DNA from: Corynebacterium aurimucosum ATCC 700975
GTDB taxonomy: Bacteria > Actinomycetota > Actinomycetes > Mycobacteriales > Mycobacteriaceae
Assembly (NCBI RefSeq): GCF_007672725.1
Contig: NZ_VDTC01000006.1
Span: 108,916-172,915, forward strand
Direction of reading: 5' to 3'
DNA: 64,000 nt
Below, one piece after another: positions 6,987-16,467 of this stretch. The notes under the pieces are model-generated. The model was not told where the DNA came from, searched no databases, and worked only from the letters and a program-made list of their open reading frames with translations. Both the position numbers and the translations under genes were made by a program. Each line of letters opens with the position of its first letter. Within the stretch, counting starts at the first letter, position 1.

Positions 6987-9871
6987 TGAAGAAACTCACT
7001 CGTGTACTTGCCCTATCCGCGGCGGTGACTATCGCTGGATTCGGTGGCAGCTTAGGCGCGGTAGCGCAGGACGCTCCGCCGCCTCCGGAAGCCCCTGCGG
7101 CCCCTGAAGCCCCAGAAGCCCAGCCGGAAGAAAGCCCTGAGGGAATCGGTTCCGAATCCTCGCTCTCTGAGGTTTCGCAAAAGAACCTGTCCGATTTCGG
7201 CTCCTGTATTGCCAGCGAGAAGTCTGCGGACCTGCTTTTTGTTCTTGACCAATCAGCGTCGTTGGTGGGCTATGAAGGCTCTCAGCCGACGGACGCCGAT
7301 GCCTTCCGCGTCGATGCCACGGGGGACATCGTGAAGCAGCTGGCACACCTCGGGGAAGATAACGGCGCAGACATCAACGTGAAACTCGCTGGCTTTGGTT
7401 CTGACTATTACAGCGATCCGGCTGAGTACGGCGGGTGGACCAATGTCTCCGGAAACGGTGATGCCCTGCAGGGGGAGTTGGACAAGTTCCGCAAGGAGGA
7501 CCGCGTAGCGGACCTCGAAACCAACTACGGCGCGGCTTATAAAGGCGCGTTAAAGGAACTGGCGTCTCACCAAGGAAGTAGCTGCCGCGGCATCGTGTTC
7601 TTTACCGATGGCAAGTACTACACCGACGCCGAGGCCAACGATCTCCAGGGTGCACAGGACAAGCTGTGTGAGGTCAATTCCTCTGTCACCGCCTTCCGTA
7701 ACTCCAATATCCGCCTCTTTAACGTGGGACTCGTTCCGGCGGCGGAAGCCCAGGACCAGGTCCGCCAGCTCACCCGCATGGCGGAGGGGGAAGACTGCGG
7801 CCAGGGTGCGCCGAATGGTGCATTCTTCGACGCGGGTGAGGACCCGGCAGCACTGTTCGCGGCCTTCCGTAACCTCATCCCCACCTCGGGTGGTGTAACC
7901 AAGGACGGCAACTTCAAAGACCAGTTTGATTTCGTCCTCGATGACTCCGTATCCCCTGTGCGTTTGTCGGCGGTACCGAAGAACTCGGTGGGTGAGGACG
8001 ATCTCATCCCAACTCTGACGGGCCCCGATGGCGAAACCGTGGAACTCAAGCCGGATACCACAAGCGTCGCTGGTGCGAAGGTCTCCGTGACGGAGAACAA
8101 CAAGCTGCCGGGCATGGTTGATATCGCGATGGAAAAGGACGGCGATTCCTGGGCAGGCGCGTGGACTTTTGGCTACAAGGTGGCAGAGGGGACCGAAGGC
8201 GAGTACCTCGCATCCGTTGTCATGGTGCCGGGCCTTAACCTGGACCTCAAGACGGAAGATGGCGCCAAGGTAGAAGGCGGCATCAACTCTGACCAGGTTT
8301 TGAAGGGACAGTTGGTCGATGGCCACGGCGAGCCCCGTGCGCTGGAGGGCCAGGGAACCCTTCATGCGGAGTTCGTGCCGGAGGATGGTTCCCCGGTTGC
8401 CCTCGTGGACAATGCCCCCATCACCGATGGGCAGCCAGTAGACATTCCGCTGGAGAAGGTGGAAAACGCAGCATCCGGTCAGCTCGTGACCCGCGTGGAA
8501 ATCACCACTAAGGACACAGGTGAGCGCCCGGGTTCGAAGCTGGACCCCATCAACGCGGAAACGCCGCTGACGGTTACCCCGGTCAATATGCCGACTGTGG
8601 GCTCGGCGCAGACGATCACCATGACGGAGAAAGAAGTTACTGTCGACGTCCCGGTGACCGGCCCCGGCAAGGTATGGGTAGCAGACCAGACCGTGGATTC
8701 CGCTGACGGGATGCTCCCCTCGGGAGTTCCTGCCGTTGCGGTGAGTTCCAAGCACAACTCGGAGGATTCCGCGCTGGAGCTCTCCAAGGACGAAAAGGCG
8801 ACCATCCCGGTGACGTTGAGCGTTGAAGAGATGGCGGATGGCCCGCTGCGCGTGGATCCGGTGATCAACCTGCAGTCTGCTGAGGATAACCAGCAAATGG
8901 AGCTGCCGCTGACGCTGCAGGGTTCCATGACTGCGCCACTGAGCAAGTCCGCTTTCGGCCTCTCCTTTGTCCTCGCGGTGTTGCTTGCGCTGCTGATTCC
9001 GCTGGCCATCTTGTACCTCATGAAGTGGGTTAGCGGCCGTATTCCGGAAAAGCCCCGAATGTTTGCGAAGACCATCCCGGTACGCCGCGAGGGCGCCAGC
9101 CTCGTGCGCACCGACAATGGCCGCCCGTTCGCGGTGTCCAAGGAAGAGTTCCAGGGCGCTGTTCCGGTGGAGACTACCGGACGCTCTGCTCGCTTGGGCA
9201 GCAATGACGCCAAGGTAAAGATGGGGCTGAGCCCGTTTACCGCCGCCCACGTGGAGGTCCAGCGCGATGGCACCATTTCCGGCAAGGGCAAGAAGTCCGG
9301 CTGCCGGGCAGTTCTGCCGCTTGCGGTGCAGAACACGTGGTTCTTCGTGGGCAACGAGAAGGACCGCGATTCCGGTGAGATTGTCATGACCATCGATACG
9401 CTGGCCCAGGCCAGCGCGTATGACGAGATGTCGAAGGAGATCAGCCGCCAGGCCCTGCAACTCTTTGACCAAGTCGAATTCCCTGCCGAGAAGCCCGACA
9501 AGGCACAGACACCGCCGCAGTCCGGCCAACCGGGGCAGCCGGTCCAGCAGAACCAGCCTGGCTCCCAGCCGCCGAGCGGTCCGCCGCCGCAACGTGGACC
9601 GCAGCAGGGTGCTCCGCAACCTGGTGGATTCGGCCAGTCCCAACCTTCCGGCCCGTCACCTCACAGCCAGCAAGGGCGTGCGAACGGGCCGGGAAGCCCC
9701 GGCTTCGGCGGAACGCCAAACGTTGGCGGTGGCACTGGGGTTGGCGGTGGCACTGGCTTTGGTGGGGGCTCTGGCTTTGGGCAACCAGGCCAGCAGCGCC
9801 CGGGTAATCCTGGTAACCCTGGTACCAACGGCGGCTGGCCCCCAAGCCCGGGATTCGGCTCCCAGGGCTAA
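6986..9871 (+). CDS. Secreted, membrane-anchored vWA-domain protein
   Basis: A 961-residue protein. Residues 1-27 are a signal peptide, followed by a Pro/Ala/Glu linker. A von Willebrand factor A domain covers about 82-300, with a full metal site start DQSAS (88-92) and a later FFTDGK strand. Beta-rich domains extend to about 650, a membrane helix lies at about 655-678, and a cytoplasmic domain at 680-830. The tail of about 125 residues is rich in Pro, Gln and Gly and includes short VGGGTG-type repeats. The topology puts the adhesive vWA domain outside and the tail inside. Together with the cytosolic partners encoded downstream, this suggests a link between cell surface and cytosol. The family of the cytoplasmic domain is not recognised. 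Confidence 0.85.
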   Translation: MKKLTRVLALSAAVTIAGFGGSLGAVAQDAPPPPEAPAAPEAPEAQPEESPEGIGSESSLSEVSQKNLSDFGSCIASEKSADLLFVLDQSASLVGYEGSQPTDADAFRVDATGDIVKQLAHLGEDNGADINVKLAGFGSDYYSDPAEYGGWTNVSGNGDALQGELDKFRKEDRVADLETNYGAAYKGALKELASHQGSSCRGIVFFTDGKYYTDAEANDLQGAQDKLCEVNSSVTAFRNSNIRLFNVGLVPAAEAQDQVRQLTRMAEGEDCGQGAPNGAFFDAGEDPAALFAAFRNLIPTSGGVTKDGNFKDQFDFVLDDSVSPVRLSAVPKNSVGEDDLIPTLTGPDGETVELKPDTTSVAGAKVSVTENNKLPGMVDIAMEKDGDSWAGAWTFGYKVAEGTEGEYLASVVMVPGLNLDLKTEDGAKVEGGINSDQVLKGQLVDGHGEPRALEGQGTLHAEFVPEDGSPVALVDNAPITDGQPVDIPLEKVENAASGQLVTRVEITTKDTGERPGSKLDPINAETPLTVTPVNMPTVGSAQTITMTEKEVTVDVPVTGPGKVWVADQTVDSADGMLPSGVPAVAVSSKHNSEDSALELSKDEKATIPVTLSVEEMADGPLRVDPVINLQSAEDNQQMELPLTLQGSMTAPLSKSAFGLSFVLAVLLALLIPLAILYLMKWVSGRIPEKPRMFAKTIPVRREGASLVRTDNGRPFAVSKEEFQGAVPVETTGRSARLGSNDAKVKMGLSPFTAAHVEVQRDGTISGKGKKSGCRAVLPLAVQNTWFFVGNEKDRDSGEIVMTIDTLAQASAYDEMSKEISRQALQLFDQVEFPAEKPDKAQTPPQSGQPGQPVQQNQPGSQPPSGPPPQRGPQQGAPQPGGFGQSQPSGPSPHSQQGRANGPGSPGFGGTPNVGGGTGVGGGTGFGGGSGFGQPGQQRPGNPGNPGTNGGWPPSPGFGSQG

Positions 9872-9941
9872 GCCAGTAGGGCAGTACACAACAGCCATAA
9901 ACAGCACAGAAGCGAACCTCCCCTTCGAAAGGTAGTTAAAG

Positions 9942-12900
9942 ATGAAGAAGTTCCTCGTCGTCGGTTGCGGTGGCTCCGGCGCCAAGACACTGGCGTTCAT
10001 GATGGATCAGCTCAAGGCCGAGCTGCGAAGCATTGACCCGGACATGACCGAGCTGCCCAAGGCATGGCAGTTCGTCAACATCGACGTGCCGCTCGAAGAG
10101 GAGGCTGGACCGCAGAAGCTGCCGAATGTAACCCAAAACGGTGGCCACTACGTGGGCATTGGTGCGCGCCAGAACTACAACTCCTTCGACGAAGGCGTGT
10201 CCAGCACCCTGGGCCGTGCCGGCAAGCTCGGTGAGATTGCAACGTGGGCCACGCGCAACCCCTCCACCAACGACGTGAAGCTGGCTGATGGTGCCGGCCA
10301 GTATCGCGCGATTGGCCGCATGCTGACGCTGCCGAATCTCAAGAAGATCCGCCAGTCGCTTAAGGAAGCGGTGGATGAGATGTTCACGCAGGAGGCGATC
10401 CAGGAGCTCAACCGTCTTAACTACAAACAGACCAAGCTGGATTCTGATACCGGTGATTCCCAGCCGGTTGTCCTCGTTGTCTCCTCCATGGCGGGTGGCG
10501 CAGGCGCCTCGATGTTCCTGGATGTGTGCCGCGTGCTCACTACCATCCCGAACGTGAACTCGCAGGGCACCCTCATCTTCATGTACACCCCGGAGATCTT
10601 CGCCGATAACAAGGCGGATGACATGGCCGGTGCATGGCCGAACTCGCTGGCCATGTTCGGTGAGGTCGTCGCCGCGCAAATGGGTAATGCCTACGAGCAT
10701 GACCGCGCCATCTTCGAGGCCTTCGACATGGGCACCCCGCCGGAGGGGCAGACCTTCGGCCGTATTTTCCCCATCGGTTCCAAGATGGGTACCACCAGCG
10801 CTCGCTTCGGCGATGGTTCCGCCATGTCCATCTACCGTGGCCTAGGCCGCGCGTTGGCGGGGTTGATGGCTTCCACCAAGGCCAGCGATAACCTCGTGTC
10901 CTATGCGCTGACTAACACTCCGGCCGGTGACGGCGGCCGCCGCTTTTTCGGCTGGGATCGCCCAGATGGCACGCCGTGGGGTCGCCTGCCCTGGGGTTCG
11001 CTGGGTTATGCCCAGGTTTCGATGGGCCGCGACCGCTTTGCCGAATACTCTTCCCAGCGTCTTGCCCGCAGCGCCTTCGAGCGCCTCTTCAACGGGCACC
11101 TCGACCCGCAGAACCCCGAGGCCGGCGAGATGCAGATTGCTAAGAAGCTGGAGGAGCGTCTGCCCAATGCCTTTAGCTCTATGACGCTTAATCCCTCCTG
11201 GGCACAAGGCGGCCAGATTGATAGCGGCAGCGTGTGGAATTGGCTCAACAGCGTCTTTGGTGGCCAGGCCCAGCAGGCCGCGGATAGTGCTGCGAAGCAC
11301 CTGCAGAACTTCATTCCGGTGGGCCAGGGCCGTAACGTCAACGAATGGCGTGAAGAGTTCGAGGGCAACATGGCCGATCCTCGCAATGAACAGGCCATCG
11401 CATCTGTTCTGAACAATGCCGCCTATGACATTGTTTACCGCTACGCCAACTTCTTCAGCGATGGTGTCCTCGCCACCGTGGAGTCAGAGCTCGCTGCGGT
11501 GGGCGTGCCTTATGTACGCGAGATGCTCTCCAAAATCACGGACGTGCTCACCAACTCCGACCGCCTCCTGCCGCGCCTGTCTGAGTACTCCGGCTACTAC
11601 CAGAACACCCGTGTGCTGGCGAAGCCAGAAGGCGCGGACCCTATCCTCAGCCCGCTGACCGGCAAGGGCCAGATGACGGACCCGACTCCTACGGTTAACG
11701 CTCTGATGGGCCTGTATTTCAACCAGTTCTACAGCTACGCCCTCATGGCCATTGCTCACCTGCTCAAGGATGTCCTGCAGGACTACGCCGATGAGAACCT
11801 CTTCCATCTCAAGCGTGAGCTGGGAGATGCCCACGCGGTGCTGGAGAAGGCCGTGTCGAAGCGCCCGGAGACCAACAAGTTGGCTGACGTCCGCACTGAC
11901 GAGGTCAACTCGTGGCCGACGGAGCTCGATGAGGTTGTAGAAACCCGCTTCAAGGGCGCCGAGAACGAAATCATGCTGACCGACGTCAACAGCTTCATCT
12001 CGGACTACCGTGACCAGATGCTGCGTACCATCCAGGGACAGCAGTCCACCTCGGATGTCACCAACTACGAGCAGGCTTATCCTTTTGCGGTTCGTGCGGT
12101 CATCCGCGGTGAATGGGAATCACTCGATGCGGCCCAGGCGCCGAATGACACCCTGGCCCCGCAGAAGCGCACCAATGATGCTTACTCCAACCGTGCTGGC
12201 TGGGTGTCCAAGTACCTCTCGCGCCACCCGCAAAGCGGTGAATCCCGCGAATCCCAGCGCGCGCACTACCGCGCCAAGATTCGCCCAACTGATTTGCTGG
12301 AGCGCTCGCGCCAGTGGATTAACCGCCGTGATTATGAGTTCCAGAAGTTCAACTCGGTGGATCTGCGCCGCTACCTCACCCTTACCCCGGATATCAACGA
12401 GGTCGAGCACGCGCAGCGTCAGCGCCGGTTCGTCGAGGCTTTCCAGCTGGCCCTGAGCTATGCCCGCCCCTTGGCTGCCGTCAACGATGACATGGTTCAG
12501 CGTATCCACGGCAAGTCCGTGCAGTACACCTACTCCTTCTCCGATATCCCGTTTGCGGAGCTGGGCTCTGCGGAGACCGGCATTGCCTCCCAGCTGGAGT
12601 CGGTGCTTAGCCGCCCGGAGATTGACGGGCCTTCCACGGTGGCTCTGCGCAACTCGCTGAACATGTCAGACCACGTTCAGCACATCGAGATCTTCGGTTC
12701 TTACCCCAACTACTCGCCGATCGTCTTCTCCTCCATGTTCAACTACATCGCCAAGGACATCGAGAAGCAGGATAATTTCGACGGTTCCTGGTGGTCGGAG
12801 CGCCGCACCCGACCGCTGCCAGCAGCCCTGCCGCTGACGAAGACGGAGCGCCAGGCCATGGTGGCCGGCTGGATCATCGGACGCATTACCGGCCGCGTTT

Positions 12901-13607
12901 ACATCTCCAACGCCGATGCAGCCAACGCAGCGGCCCACATCTTCGATGACACGGATGGCGGCGTGAATGGATGGGTTGATTTCCCAGATCCGCTGCTTAT
13001 CTCGCCGCGCCGCATGATCAAGAAGTCTGACTGGATGCCTTCGGTTCTGGAGTCCATCTTCATCGCCTACGCGAAGGTGCAGGAAACCGGACACTATGGT
13101 TTTGCCTCTTCGCTCTACCCATACCAGCTGTTGCGCGGGCTTTTCGACGACGGCCTAGACTTCGCCCACTCCGGTGCGTCCACGCACCCGGTGGTCCACC
13201 GCCTCGCGCAGTTCTTGGCATCCGGTGAAGCCCCGAACCGTGGTGTTATGGGTACCTCCATCCAGGACCGCTACGAATCCTTCGTGGAGGAGCTGGATAA
13301 GTTCGCCCGCGGCGCAGATCACTTCGTGCCGGGCCACACCAACTCCTTGCCGGGACAGGGACGTAAGGAAAAGCCCTTTGCGGAGGTACGCTCCCGCGAA
13401 GTCGCCTCGCATACGCCGTACTACCGTGACTTGGCGCTAGACGTCATCGAGATGGTCCCGGTCATCCGCAACTACCTGAATCAGGCCAAAACGGTGGCGG
13501 AGAACCCCGTCGCCCAGCCTGCCCCGCAGGTGCGCAGCTCCGATTCTGGCTTTGGCCAGGACCTCGCTCCGGAATTCAACCTCAACGACCTGGATGACAC
13601 CTTCTAA
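9942..13607 (+). CDS. Tubulin-like protein (Tubulin_2-type), 1221 residues
   Basis: A very long protein with a Rossmann-type opening (FLVVGCGGSGAKT, residues 4-16) and, near residue 184, the motif AGGAGAS preceded by the strand VVLVVSS. This is the equivalent of the GGGTGTG nucleotide loop of FtsZ and tubulin. Such proteins are annotated as tubulin-like (Pfam Tubulin_2). No membrane helix is seen; the remaining 800 residues are mostly helical with no known domain. The C-terminus ends in an acidic linker and the peptide FNLNDLDDTF, which returns at the end of the next protein. The ATG has a GAAAGG ribosome site; the gene starts 70 bases after the vWA gene and overlaps the next by one base. Binding of GTP and polymerisation are inferences. 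Confidence 0.85.
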   Translation: MKKFLVVGCGGSGAKTLAFMMDQLKAELRSIDPDMTELPKAWQFVNIDVPLEEEAGPQKLPNVTQNGGHYVGIGARQNYNSFDEGVSSTLGRAGKLGEIATWATRNPSTNDVKLADGAGQYRAIGRMLTLPNLKKIRQSLKEAVDEMFTQEAIQELNRLNYKQTKLDSDTGDSQPVVLVVSSMAGGAGASMFLDVCRVLTTIPNVNSQGTLIFMYTPEIFADNKADDMAGAWPNSLAMFGEVVAAQMGNAYEHDRAIFEAFDMGTPPEGQTFGRIFPIGSKMGTTSARFGDGSAMSIYRGLGRALAGLMASTKASDNLVSYALTNTPAGDGGRRFFGWDRPDGTPWGRLPWGSLGYAQVSMGRDRFAEYSSQRLARSAFERLFNGHLDPQNPEAGEMQIAKKLEERLPNAFSSMTLNPSWAQGGQIDSGSVWNWLNSVFGGQAQQAADSAAKHLQNFIPVGQGRNVNEWREEFEGNMADPRNEQAIASVLNNAAYDIVYRYANFFSDGVLATVESELAAVGVPYVREMLSKITDVLTNSDRLLPRLSEYSGYYQNTRVLAKPEGADPILSPLTGKGQMTDPTPTVNALMGLYFNQFYSYALMAIAHLLKDVLQDYADENLFHLKRELGDAHAVLEKAVSKRPETNKLADVRTDEVNSWPTELDEVVETRFKGAENEIMLTDVNSFISDYRDQMLRTIQGQQSTSDVTNYEQAYPFAVRAVIRGEWESLDAAQAPNDTLAPQKRTNDAYSNRAGWVSKYLSRHPQSGESRESQRAHYRAKIRPTDLLERSRQWINRRDYEFQKFNSVDLRRYLTLTPDINEVEHAQRQRRFVEAFQLALSYARPLAAVNDDMVQRIHGKSVQYTYSFSDIPFAELGSAETGIASQLESVLSRPEIDGPSTVALRNSLNMSDHVQHIEIFGSYPNYSPIVFSSMFNYIAKDIEKQDNFDGSWWSERRTRPLPAALPLTKTERQAMVAGWIIGRITGRVYISNADAANAAAHIFDDTDGGVNGWVDFPDPLLISPRRMIKKSDWMPSVLESIFIAYAKVQETGHYGFASSLYPYQLLRGLFDDGLDFAHSGASTHPVVHRLAQFLASGEAPNRGVMGTSIQDRYESFVEELDKFARGADHFVPGHTNSLPGQGRKEKPFAEVRSREVASHTPYYRDLALDVIEMVPVIRNYLNQAKTVAENPVAQPAPQVRSSDSGFGQDLAPEFNLNDLDDTF

Positions 13608-16444
13608 TGACGAACGTAATTATTTTCGGACACGGCGCCACCGCGGATGACATCCGCTCCCGCCTTTGTGACTTGCGTGCGGTCGGCCTGCTGCAGGACT
13701 TCCTCTGGATCGACTATGCCCACCCCACGAGCGGAGCTGTTGTGCGCTCCTTTACGGAGGAGGGCACGGCGCGCTTGTCGACGCTCGACGAGGCCCTCCG
13801 CAGCTTCAGCGGGGACGTCCTCCTCGCCACGATTGACCCGATGGATGCGGAACAACCGCAGGACGTCGACAAGCTCACGGAGTGGGTCGGGGCCGTCGAC
13901 CAGCGCCTGATTCAGGCCTCCAACCTGCGCGTGCGCCTGTTGTTGTCAGCCCTTCCGCGCGAGAGCGTGGACATCGCGCCGCTGCAGGGCTGGAGCAACC
14001 TCGTGCTCTCCCCAGAAGAGGGCGGGACCCCAGCCTCCTCGCGCATTCGCCCGATCAAGCGCACCGCAGATGGCTTCGAGCTTGCCCAGTTCGCAGCCCC
14101 GGCCGTAGCCAGCATCTTTGGTTTATGGCGCGGGATGCCCGAACCGGCCGTGTTGGATCCAGAAACTCATCGCGTCATCGAAACAGGCGACCGGCAGCGC
14201 TTCCGTCTGGTGCGCGCCTTCCACCGCACCATCGATGCCAGTGATATCGAGGACAAGGTCAGGAAGGCCGTTTTCGATCCCAGTCAGCGCTTGCCGCAGC
14301 CGCAGGTCAATAACATTTCGCGCGCCGTGCACTACGCCAATCCGGAACAGCTGACGGATCAGTGCGCTCAGATGTTCATCAACCAGGAGATTTCCCCGTT
14401 GGTGAGCGCTCCGACCGCTTATGAGGAGCTGCAATCTCACAAGGTCAGCGGCTGGGCGGCGCTGAAGGATAATCTGCGCCTGTACTGGTCTACTGTGGTG
14501 GGCAAGCCGCAGGATTGGGTCGAGGGCCAGCGCGGTGCGATGAACAAGAACGCCGCCACCTTCCTGCAGAAGATGCTCTATGGCCAAGACTCCAGCGTGG
14601 AGGTTGTCTTGGCTGGGCACTCCGGCAAGGGCAGTGGCGCAACGAGCGTCGACGAGCTGCGCCAAGCCAGTGAGCACACCATGCGAGTCGCCCGGGAGCA
14701 GCACTTTTCCTTGGGCCAGGAACCGCAGCTCTCGCGCACGTGGGAGGCCTACCACGACTACGCACTGGGGCTTGTCGACGGTTCCTGGCGCGACAGCATC
14801 GATACCAAGGGCCTGCGCAATAACCAGGGCAACATGTACATCGTGCAGTACGGTGGCCAGTCCGTGCAGGATGTCAGCGCTTCTTTTGAGGGCTTCCATC
14901 CGCTCATGACCAGCACGTTGGGCTATACGCACGAGTCCCAAGCAACCGTCGCGCCTTTCGATCCGGTAGGCGCTGAGCGTTTTGCCGCCGACATCGAGTA
15001 CACCAGCCAGCAGACCCGCAATGAAGCGGTCAGCCGCAAGAAGCACGAGTTTGCCTCCTGGCGAGCGAAGAACAGCACCACCTTCGCGTGGAAGGTAGGC
15101 CAGGGCCTCTGGGATAAGCTGGGGCACGCCCAGCAGAAGTACCGCGACGCGCACGCCAAGGCGCGCGAGCTGCAAGAACTGGCCAATAGTTTCCAAGCGC
15201 GTGATTTCAACGCGGAGAACAAAGCACTGACCCGGAAGCTGCGCACGATGTGGATCGTCCTCTTCGTGGTGCTTGCCCTGATGACCTACATGGTGGCTGG
15301 CCGCTATAACCCGGACTTGCCGCTGGGTGAGTACCTGCAGTGGTTCGACTGGCCGTGGTACGTCGTGGGCATCATCGTGGTTGTTCTTCTTTTCCTCGTG
15401 TGTTCTTGGGCGGTCTTTACCAAGGCACAGCGTGAGATCTTCGACTACGTGCAGCGGCGAAAGCTGCTGAACCGCAACCAAGAGATCGCCGCGCAGAATC
15501 TGGCCACGGCCTCTGCGGAGATCTCCCGCATCTCCAACGCCTATAACCAGTTCCTGAGCTGGTCGGCGCTGCTGGGCCGCGCGATTTACGCGCCCTTTGG
15601 GCGTAAGGAAACGTCGAGTGATCACCTGCGTACGCCGCAGTCGGGTCTTCCGGAGAATGCCCGCATTGCCCAGGCCGTGCTCAACCGTGACGATGCCGTG
15701 CGCATGACGGATGAAATCCGCTCCCATATTTTCCAAGCGGAGTGGGCACACCGTTCGCTTAAGTCACTGCTCGATGACATGAATGACACCTTTGAGCGCA
15801 ACCGCACCGGCCACTCGGCTGTGGCCCTCAATGAGATGTGGGGAATGGCTGGCCTCGGCTCCAGCACTGCGTTGGATAACCTGTCCCGCAGCCTTGACCA
15901 CCCCTACATGCAGGACCGCGATCACAAGCAGCAGGAGTGGCAGAAGGTCATCACGGATCCGCGCATGACCCGCAGCCTGCAGCAATACCTCAGCCGCGTG
16001 ACCTTCCGCGAGGAAGGCGGCAGTCGCGTTCAGAGCACCGCCGAGTTCCTCGACGGCATGAACCAGGAAAAGGGAGCCCTCCAGGCCTTTAGCTCTAATG
16101 CGCTCACTAATGCTGGCGGCGCTGAAGGGTATACCGAAATCGATGGCTCCCGCACGCGCATCGTCGAGGTAGACAGCCAGACCGCGCTGACCAGCCAGCT
16201 TTCGCGCTCTGTGACGGTGGTGCAGTACGGAAAGATCACTGACTTCAAGTACCTGATTCCCGACGCGGCGTCGAATGCCCCGTCCTTTGTGAATCCTGCG
16301 GATCTTTCACTCGACGACCTGGATGACATGGACCACATGGGCTTTAAATCGCCGGTGCAGGGGGATAACCAAGGGCCGACTACGCAGCCGCCGTTTGGTC
16401 GGCCGGAGGCACCGGACCTCTCAGACCTCGACGAAACTTTCTGA
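13607..16444 (+). CDS. Large membrane protein of the tubulin-like locus, unknown family
   Basis: A 945-residue protein, translated from an ATG overlapping the tubulin-like stop (TAATG). Residues 1-540 look soluble; the first 130 have alternating hydrophobic strands (NVIIFGHGA, FLWIDYA, DVLLATID). Two membrane helices lie at about 546-565 and 582-605, and a long helical region follows. The C-terminus contains DLSLDDLDDMD at about 899-909 and ends with PDLSDLDETF. Both resemble the last ten residues of the tubulin-like protein just upstream, which suggests that both proteins bind the same partner, or that one mimics the other's tail. No enzyme motif was found, so the function is unknown. A role as a membrane anchor for the tubulin-like protein is an inference. 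Confidence 0.8.
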   Translation: MTNVIIFGHGATADDIRSRLCDLRAVGLLQDFLWIDYAHPTSGAVVRSFTEEGTARLSTLDEALRSFSGDVLLATIDPMDAEQPQDVDKLTEWVGAVDQRLIQASNLRVRLLLSALPRESVDIAPLQGWSNLVLSPEEGGTPASSRIRPIKRTADGFELAQFAAPAVASIFGLWRGMPEPAVLDPETHRVIETGDRQRFRLVRAFHRTIDASDIEDKVRKAVFDPSQRLPQPQVNNISRAVHYANPEQLTDQCAQMFINQEISPLVSAPTAYEELQSHKVSGWAALKDNLRLYWSTVVGKPQDWVEGQRGAMNKNAATFLQKMLYGQDSSVEVVLAGHSGKGSGATSVDELRQASEHTMRVAREQHFSLGQEPQLSRTWEAYHDYALGLVDGSWRDSIDTKGLRNNQGNMYIVQYGGQSVQDVSASFEGFHPLMTSTLGYTHESQATVAPFDPVGAERFAADIEYTSQQTRNEAVSRKKHEFASWRAKNSTTFAWKVGQGLWDKLGHAQQKYRDAHAKARELQELANSFQARDFNAENKALTRKLRTMWIVLFVVLALMTYMVAGRYNPDLPLGEYLQWFDWPWYVVGIIVVVLLFLVCSWAVFTKAQREIFDYVQRRKLLNRNQEIAAQNLATASAEISRISNAYNQFLSWSALLGRAIYAPFGRKETSSDHLRTPQSGLPENARIAQAVLNRDDAVRMTDEIRSHIFQAEWAHRSLKSLLDDMNDTFERNRTGHSAVALNEMWGMAGLGSSTALDNLSRSLDHPYMQDRDHKQQEWQKVITDPRMTRSLQQYLSRVTFREEGGSRVQSTAEFLDGMNQEKGALQAFSSNALTNAGGAEGYTEIDGSRTRIVEVDSQTALTSQLSRSVTVVQYGKITDFKYLIPDAASNAPSFVNPADLSLDDLDDMDHMGFKSPVQGDNQGPTTQPPFGRPEAPDLSDLDETF

Positions 16445-16467
16445 CGAGACCTCCTTAAGGAACGTTG

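Noticed and set aside
7550..9643. Very long open frame on the minus strand under the secreted vWA gene, and similar ones at 2695-4020, 14123-15751 and 50740-52080
   Set aside because: They lie opposite well-supported genes, have low-complexity His/Arg/Leu-rich translations and no ribosome sites. GC-rich third positions create such shadows.
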